Shown here in pieces: positions 57,496-64,000 of a stretch of 64,000 nt of DNA. Source of the DNA: Tricholoma matsutake (lineage: Eukaryota; Basidiomycota; Agaricomycetes; Agaricales; Tricholomataceae). The number at the start of each line of letters is the position of its first letter. The first letter of the stretch is position 1. The position numbers and the translations under genes were made by a program. The notes under the pieces are model-generated. The model ran no database searches. It saw nothing but the letters and a program-made list of their open reading frames with translations, and was not told the origin of the DNA. The DNA lies in NCBI GenBank assembly GCA_026075535.2, contig AP026547.1, positions 5,146,001 to 5,210,000 on the forward strand. Reading direction: 5' to 3'.

Positions 57496-59194
57496 TGTGT
57501 GTATATTGATCTTGTGTTCTGGTGATAAATTTGCACTGTCTGCTTGACCTTCCTCCACTGACATATATTATTGTTATGTCTAGATTTCATCAGTGCAAAG
57601 TAATATAAATGCATAGGAACCAAACGAAACTGTCATGCATGTCATGGTCCGTCTCCTATAGTCTCGATGCCAAACTCCATCACGATTCTGAAGACAATCG
57701 TTCAAAATGTTATGGAGTCTCCTACCCTTTTTTGTCAAGTACATACATTGCTAATGACGCCCGGAATCTACTTCTGAGTTGGCGACGCTTGACACGAATG
57801 TTTGACAAAAGAGCGGACGATATCATGAAAGACAATGACATCTGGGCCATGCACAATACAGGGTTGAGGTGGATGCTTAGGGAGATCACAAACTCTATTG
57901 CTAACGGAGAGATATGGAAGGTGGCAATAGAGATATGTAAAAGATATGTTCGTTGAATTACGAAGCTCGGTTTTCCGCGCTGACTATCTCATCATTTCTC
58001 AGCTAAGACACTTCAGCTCAAGTGTGGCTTCATACTATCAAGCAGCCCACTTGAATGACGCTTCTTGATATCGTAAAGACTTGATCTCTCAGGGCTAGAC
58101 AACTAGAAGCCTGATTTTCCAACAAACACGAATTCTGAGCAAAAAAAAAAAGAATACTAACAAGCTAAACACGCATCAGTTTGCAAGTTCGAATTTGTTC
58201 AAATAACGCATGTAAGTCCGTTCTTATTCCTGTTGGACCAGCCTTTCCGTTTCTGAGTCCTTCGACGTTCACTCAGTTGATGGGTCTTTGGCGAACAGTC
58301 ATTTCCAGTCGAGATCGAGACCCAGCACCTAGAAGGGCAGGCAAGAACTTTCCGGATCTTTGGCGGGTGAGCTAGCCATATTGTCAGCTGCACCCTATTG
58401 CCTTATTGTCGACTATCTCCAAACTCTGGAAGGTTTCCATCTCCGTCGACCAAAATTTCAAACAGAAATCCAGACTCTCATCTTTGATGAAGACTCGGAC
58501 TTGTCCTCTATGGCTAGCTTGTCGGCAGTCTCCATGCGATGCATATCCCTCGGGTAAGTGTTCACAATACCGAGCTCATGAGGATCCTTACGAACCGGCT
58601 CGCTGAGCAAGCAAGACGCGTATTCAATCAATGGTCAACTGTTGTTCTAGAGCTTTCGACAACCGGAGATGCGAGCTGCATATTGAGAGGACCTCTCATC
58701 ATAAATACCTTCTGTGTGCAGACGAAAATGGTTATCTCGACCATCCCGTTTAGCAATTCGACGAGCAGCTGCAGAAGGAAGGCACCAAGTGACTACTGTG
58801 GTGCATTTCTAGGATGACCTAGGTTTGTCGATGAGTGTACGATGCCGGTGGCAAGGTTAACAAGGCTGTCTGCCGAGGCGCTTCTTACTGACTCCGTTGA
58901 CTGAGCATATAAAATTGTTTTTGTTCCTTATCAGCAAGTGGCGTACGGGGTTCGTTCAAAATGGGGGTAACATTGGGCGTGGTCATCATGCGAGGTGGAA
59001 TATTAATAATGAGAACAACTCCGAGATGGATACAACGATGTAAGTCATGCATTCCACTTAGATAAGTCATGCATTCCAATTAGAATTTCTCATATAGAAT
59101 TTAGATACATACGCCAGTCATAGATATCAGATTCGGCGTCGCAGAATAATTACATATGGCCTCTCTCAAATAGGAGATAGGAGGAAAATTATGT
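57496..59194. other. Gene-poor stretch with degenerate ORFs, possible relic of an unidentified gene
   Basis: A 115-codon ORF at 57609-57956 (plus) ends in a helical stretch (TGLRWMLREITNSIANGEIW) but matches nothing I know. At 58300-58640 degenerate frames read LSAVSMRCISLG and TELMRILTNRLAEQARRVF, similar to frames near 60490. I make no firm gene call. Confidence 0.35.
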
Positions 59195-59487
59195 TCAACA
59201 AGTGCACGGCTTATTATCGGTCGTGCAGCCGCAACTATCAGCGGCGCCGGAGCAAGAACACTGAAATGAATCAGAACTTCGTTACGTGAGTGAAACGAAG
59301 GCAGACACACATTAGCGGTGTGGAACTTGTTCTCGCAGTTGTTGCAATTACACTTGTTTTTGGGGCATGCACAGCCCGTTCCGGAGGGGCCACAGGCGCT
59401 GGATGGCAGCAATGTGTAAATGTTTTATCGTCGAAGTTTATTTGATACTCACCCGCAGTTGGTTTGGCAGGTACAGTCTGACGCCAT
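59195..59487 (-). CDS. Metallothionein, 62 residues, 15 cysteines
   Basis: Binds Cu, Zn or Cd through clustered thiolates; cytosolic. Three exons by manual splicing (59487-59453, 59398-59311, 59260-59195; introns of 54 and 50 nt, GT..AG). Exon 1: MASDCTCQTNCG. Exon 2: CGPSGTGCACPKNKCNCNNC. Exon 3: CSCSGAADSCGC ending KPCTC with TGA at 59195-59197. There are six C-X-C pairs and no aromatic residue except one Phe; a CENKFHTANC linker with a His separates two clusters. No single ORF shows the gene; one frame of exon 2 only gives a partial Cys-rich peptide. Confidence 0.9.
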
Positions 59488-59555
59488 GTGAAATGTAGAG
59501 TTATGTGTAGTGTTTATGTGGGTTGTTTAGAAATGAAATGTCTAACGAACGGGAC

Positions 59556-59572
59556 TATATATATCGAGCGCA
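59556..59572 (-). promoter_or_regulatory. TATA box and metal-response-like heptamer of the metallothionein
   Basis: On the minus strand TATATATA (59556-59564) lies about 70 bp before the ATG, directly preceded by TGCGCTC (59566-59572), which fits the TGCRCNC core of animal metal response elements. A 7-mer can occur by chance and fungal regulators may use other sites. Confidence 0.45.
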
Positions 59573-60920
59573 TGGATGACGTATTATATGTCTTGAATGT
59601 CTTGTCTTGGTCTCGTTGTTGACCTTTGTTTTATTTTGTTTCATGAGTAAGTCGACCAGCTTGAATCGAAGTCCGAAATTGAGAAGTAAAAACAGGCGGT
59701 ATAGTGCGAACATTTGCACTCGACGGATGCGCTGGGAGGGTCGTCGAACCTAATTTGATTACTTCCACGGTCAGTGGCTTAACCGAGCAGGGGCCATGGC
59801 CATGGATCGGATATCTACTCACCAAGGGTTCGGATAGAAGTTCAACGTTCGTTATTCATCGGTCAAACGTATATTTGGGAAGTTCAAACCGACGACTTTA
59901 CGATTTTCACCTGCAGCTCTACACTTGATTCCCCCATGGCAACGCCCCATCCTTTGTGCTGGATTGCCATTGCGTGATTAACACTTCTTTCGGGCATGTT
60001 GACAACAAATCTGAAATATGATTGCTCATGGTCGGCGCAAGGGTATTTGGTAATTGCGAGAGTGTGGTGCGGTTGAATGACGAGGGATTGGGCACTCGTT
60101 TCGTAGTCATAAGACAAAGCAAGTTCCCTGATGTTTGGGAGGCTAGGAGGGTTTGTCGAGGAATTGCATCACCACCAAACGAGAGATGTGTTAATGAGAC
60201 CGTTAGACTCTGACCAATTTCACGGTATCGCGTCCTACATCCCCAAATACCGTAGGTTGGGCATGTCAAGCTGATTCTTGGATCAAACCGGTCAATGCGG
60301 AGTGTAGCAGAAGATGCGCTCTTAGCATCATTTAACTTTGCATACTACGCGCCAGAAGAGAGGTTCTATTTCTTTTCAAAACGGGTCAGAGAAGAATGGT
60401 GGCGTCCCCAAGGGTCTGTCCACTAGAAGTTTTGACTCGATCGCTAGTTTTTCTATAAACAATCTCATCCATGAAAGCATTGAGTGTCGGCGGTCTCCGT
60501 GCGGTGGATATTCATCGAGAGAGGTATCGAGCTCACGAGGATCCTCATGAACTGGATAGAACGACTCCGAGGATATGATAACATGCGGCGGGACCCCAGA
60601 AGCAATATTGAAACTCCGTGTCTCAGGCCAATGATATGTGTACTACCAAATATAGAGACAACATAGGTTATGCGGTGCCAGGGGTCTGTGGAATTCGTCT
60701 GGACAGACTTTTGTTGGAAGCAGCTGTTACCAGCTCATCGTCGTTGCCAGCCTTCGTCGCTGTCTTCCCCGGTCTCGAACAGCTTATCATAGCTGCTGTT
60801 ATTTCTCTTCAAAATAGGAAGGTTCTTGTCGTCTTCGCCTTCAATTCTCATCGCGACTTGTTCGCAATCATCTTTTGCGTCTGGACGACCTGTGTTTTCA
60901 GTCTATACTCGGTTTCTTCT
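59573..60920. other. Gene-poor stretch with degenerate ORFs
   Basis: A frame at 59704-59928 begins VRTFALDGCAGRVVEPNLI, reminiscent of leucine-rich F-box proteins, and one near 60484 reads MSAVSVRWIFIERGIELTRI, resembling frames near 58530. No continuous gene model. The last 200 bp is the PBP1 promoter and leader. Confidence 0.35.
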
Positions 60921-63900
60921 ATGTCCACTACTCCTCGTCAACCAAGGCCCACCAAGAAAGCCATTCCTGAACCCGCTCGGTCTGTTTTTCCTCTAAAGTA
61001 TATCTCCTCTGTTTCCTAACGTCGTTTCTAGCCGTGCTTGGACGGGAGCAAGAGCTTCTCCTACCTTTTCTCCTCCCCCCAGTGGCTCTCCTCGTTCACA
61101 GCCTACTGTATCTCCAGTTGCAGTTCCTTTTCCTTCGCTGTCTCAAACGAATGGCGCTCGCCCTGACTCTGCGCAGGATCGCGTTCTCCAATCTCTCTCA
61201 GGGCTAACAGTTCGTGCTATTGAGAGTATCTCTTCCGACTGTTGACAAATAGATCATAGGGAACCACTGTCACAATTCAAACCAAAACAGCTCAGCGCTA
61301 CGAGGGTGTCGTCGCTTCCACGAGCAGTGAGGGCGACACCACCGGGGTGACATTAAAGGACGCAAAGGAAATCAGCAATCCCGGCGCCCCTCTGAAGGAC
61401 CAACACTTCATTGCCTCTACCAACATTGAAACTTGGTCATCAGGTCCGGCGGATGCCAAGCTCCCCAATGGTGACAGTGAGCGCTACATCAACATCCAAG
61501 GCATAGTCTGACAGATATCCCTTTCCATCTTAGCTTTCAGAACTGACACCGACATTAGCCAGAAGAAAGGTAGTGGCCGAGAACGTGAGCTTCAACAATG
61601 GCAACCAGGCGTTGATGTTCCGCCTGGTGGCGTGCCCAACCAGGGTGACGAGGATACGTTCGGCTCAGGCGCATCCCGCGGTCCCTGGGATCAGTTCGCT
61701 GCCAATGAAAAGCTTTTCGGTGTCAAGACACAGTTTGACGAGAATCTATACACGACCAAGCTCGATCGTAGTGCTGCAGATTTCAAGGAGCGAGAACGCG
61801 AAGCTCAGCGGATCGCAAATGAAATCATCGGGGTACGTTGTGCTTTTCATCTCACTTGTCTCACTGTTTACAGCTCATTCCATTTTCATTAGGCTGGAAC
61901 AAATAACCCCCATATCGCCGAAGAGAGGAACCTTAACAACGTCGACGACAGCGGTGTGAATGAGGAAGACAAGTTCAGTAGTTTTTTTTCCACGTGTATG
62001 GTGATCGGCTACGGTCTGACATGCTTTCAGATATGGTGCTGTGGTCCGTGGTACCAATGCCTATGTTCCACCGGGCGCTCGGAAACCAAGCGTCTTGTCG
62101 CCTCCTCCTGTAAACAACGTGCCCAAGGCTGAGATCCCTAAAGTATCTGTTAATGGTCCAGATGGCGCTGCAATCCCCTCCCAGACACAGTCGCCCCCCT
62201 CTTCTAAAGCCCCCTCTCCTGCTCCTCCTAACAAGGTGAGGTCTGTTGTACAACGTTTGGCGTCAACTAGTAACGGTTGAGAATTGTCTCCTTGCAGCCT
62301 CCTGCAGATCCGCTCCCGGCATTCCGTGATTTCGTCACCAGCGAGAAACAACGATTAACAGAAAAGCGCCAAGCTCTTGCTAAGAGCGAGAAGGACAAGC
62401 GCGTGGCCGAGCTAGTTAAATTTAGTCAAAGTTTCAAGGTGCGGATTGATGCGCATTTGCATCCGTGCACGGACTCATCCTCGGTGCCTGACAGCTCAAT
62501 AAACCTATCCCTGACGATTTGGTGCCGATTCTGGCTAAGGACGAAGAGAAACAGCGAGCCATTCGTGATAAAGCAAGCAAGGACGCCTCATCTTCGCAAG
62601 CGCGCAGCATTGGCGCTGCCACTGCCGCCAATGCCTCCCGCGGCACTCAAGTTCCCCAATCCAAGATGAGCACAGACTTGAGTCGTCGCCCGCTTGCCCC
62701 GACCAAGACAGCCGCGAATAATCTCGCTGCTTCGGTGACGGTGCAAAAAGTGACAACTTCCTCCAAACCTAGCAATTCGTCTGACCCTGCTGTGAAGACG
62801 GCTCCGTCGAAGCCTACTACCGGTATGTTTATTCAGTCCATCCCACCGTTCAAAGGCAAGTCCCGCTCGCCACCGGGTGCTATACCGACTGCATCTGCCA
62901 CTGGATCGGTTTCCACGAATGCTCCTACCACGCCTGTGTCTGGTTCTGCCACTGCTTCCTCCAATACAGCCGCCGCCACGGCTGCAAGCAACAACCGGCT
63001 GAATGTCAACGCTTCTTCGTTCAGACCAAACCCAAAGGCAAATGCCTTTACTCCTGTAACATCGTTGTTCTTTCACGCTGACTAAAGGCCCTGCTCTGAT
63101 TCACCTCCGCAGAGTGCTTCTTCACCCATTTCCGCCCCTTCAAACCAGGGCGTTGGCTCTGCTTCTGTGTCCCCTAAACCCAAGTCCGATTCGGTAAGAT
63201 TATCGTCTGGCGTGTGTTGCAGGAGAAAAGCAAGGTTGATGACAAATGCATGCTTCTCCAGACCCCCAATCCTTTCTTCGGTACGCGGCCCATCAAGAAA
63301 AGCACACCTGTGAATGTAAAGGACGATTTCAACCCGTTCAAGCACAACAAGGTTGTGGACGCCTCGCAAGTTTGTGCGTTTCCCATTCCATTTTCATCTC
63401 TTCTCTCTTTTCAAAATCTTGACGTGGTGCGTCGTGGACCTTAGCGGCATTATGGCCATACACCGGGAAGCGATACACCCAGATGTTCCCCTCGCCTCAT
63501 CACCAGCCTCAACAACACCCTTCTCATATGGCCCCTCCTGGCCCTCCACCCATTCCCCCTCCCTCATACGAGGAGGACTCGGCAGCACAAGCCGCTGCTC
63601 GTGGCTATGTCTACGCCTACCCTCCTTACGGTTATCCGAGTCAGGTTTGTCTTTGCATCGCCTCCTGCGATCCAGTACCCTGATCTGGTATACTCGCATT
63701 TTCTTTAGCCTATGATGCCAGGAATGGCACCCCCCGGACCGCCAGGCGCCTATATGCATGGTCCTTATATGCAGCCGATGCAGTATCCTCCTGGAATGCC
63801 TCCCCCTACTGGTCAGTGCAATTCCTCGCTGTTATATCTTGCCACTCTGACAGCCATGTATGAATGAACAGCCATGTACTCGCCTGGCATGGGACAAATG

Positions 63901-64000
63901 CCACGTAAGCTGCCTTCTCTGCTTCAGGTTTGTTCATCTCTTATCAATGGCTTTGTAGCCCCACAAGCCTATATGCCCGGCCCTCCACCTCCTGGACCAT
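60921..64000 (+). CDS. PBP1: Ataxin-2 homologue Pbp1 (LSm, LsmAD and PAM2), C-terminus beyond window
   Basis: RNA-binding stress-granule and poly(A)-binding-protein partner. ATG at 60921 opens MSTTPRQPRPTKKAIPEPAR. The LSm domain spans 61190-61480 (GTTVTIQTKTAQRYEGVVAS, TGVTLKDAKEI, HFIASTNIETW). LsmAD: FRTDTDISQKKGSGRERELQ, then EKLFGVKTQFDENLYTTKLD and FKEREREAQRIANEI. After proline-rich linkers a PAM2 motif LNVNASSFRPNPKANAF at about 63000-63050 would bind the MLLE domain of Pab1. The remaining exons are Pro/Met/Gly-rich (GMPPPT, PGPPPPGP) and run off the window end. Introns of about 50-60 nt. The antisense ORF at 62588-63076 is a shadow. Confidence 0.93.

Noticed and set aside
57609..57956. 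115-codon ORF after DBP4 as a gene
   Set aside because: No family resemblance, no splice support, start near the DBP4 3' end; could be chance. Mentioned only within the region note.
62588..63076. 162-codon minus-strand ORF
   Set aside because: Antisense shadow of the Ala/Ser/Thr-rich region of PBP1; Arg/Gly-rich with no family resemblance.

Overview
This is nuclear DNA of a filamentous basidiomycete, very probably an agaricomycete. The evidence is many introns of about 47-60 nt with GT..AG ends inside nearly every gene, compact gene spacing, an intron-bearing tRNA-Lys, and a gene set typical of fungi (exportin-T, DNA polymerase lambda type, exo-beta-1,3-glucanase, Snu66, RNase H2A, Bcp1, Dbp4, ataxin-2/Pbp1, a small metallothionein, the 9.5 kDa complex I subunit). 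I do not name a species.

Layout. 1-22 kb is a gene-dense left arm: cullin-3 (cut by the window edge), exportin-T, an unidentified membrane-anchored protein, a family X DNA polymerase, a secreted GH5 glucanase, a Q-rich protein, a four-helix membrane protein, an MDR-type oxidoreductase and an aquaporin. 22.4-42.4 kb is a transposon island: AT-rich repeats and hairpins, a Myb/SANT transposase-like relic, a complete but decayed Copia element on the minus strand (26262-31928, TSD GGACC), and 35 bp further on a 10.4 kb Gypsy chromovirus on the plus strand (31964-42376, TSD CACTC). To the right lie an intron-containing, decayed 3' half of an MCM5 gene and a tRNA-Lys(UUU). From 47.6 kb normal gene density returns: complex I 9.5 kDa subunit / SNU66 (divergent), RNase H2A / BCP1 (divergent), DBP4, a metallothionein and PBP1 (cut by the right edge).

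Most striking observation. The Gypsy element is packed from leader to 3' end with short perfect inverted repeats: arms of 6-11 bp, loops mostly 0-10 nt, roughly one per 50-100 bp. They lie inside conserved reverse transcriptase, RNase H and integrase codons and in two extra 3' ORFs of unknown function. By eye I count 38 with arms of at least 8 bp, where chance would give about three. Neither the adjacent Copia element nor the host genes that I spot-checked look like this. The same element carries eleven in-frame stops, all TGA, in otherwise open frames; several of these TGAs sit inside perfect hairpin arms.

How the host genes fit together. They are unlinked housekeeping functions (ubiquitin ligation, tRNA export, DNA repair, cell-wall remodelling, splicing, ribosome biogenesis, respiration, metal binding, RNA-granule biology). 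No biosynthetic cluster or operon-like unit is visible. Several genes needed manual splicing to recognise, notably the complex I subunit, the metallothionein, the Q-rich protein and the MCM5 relic.
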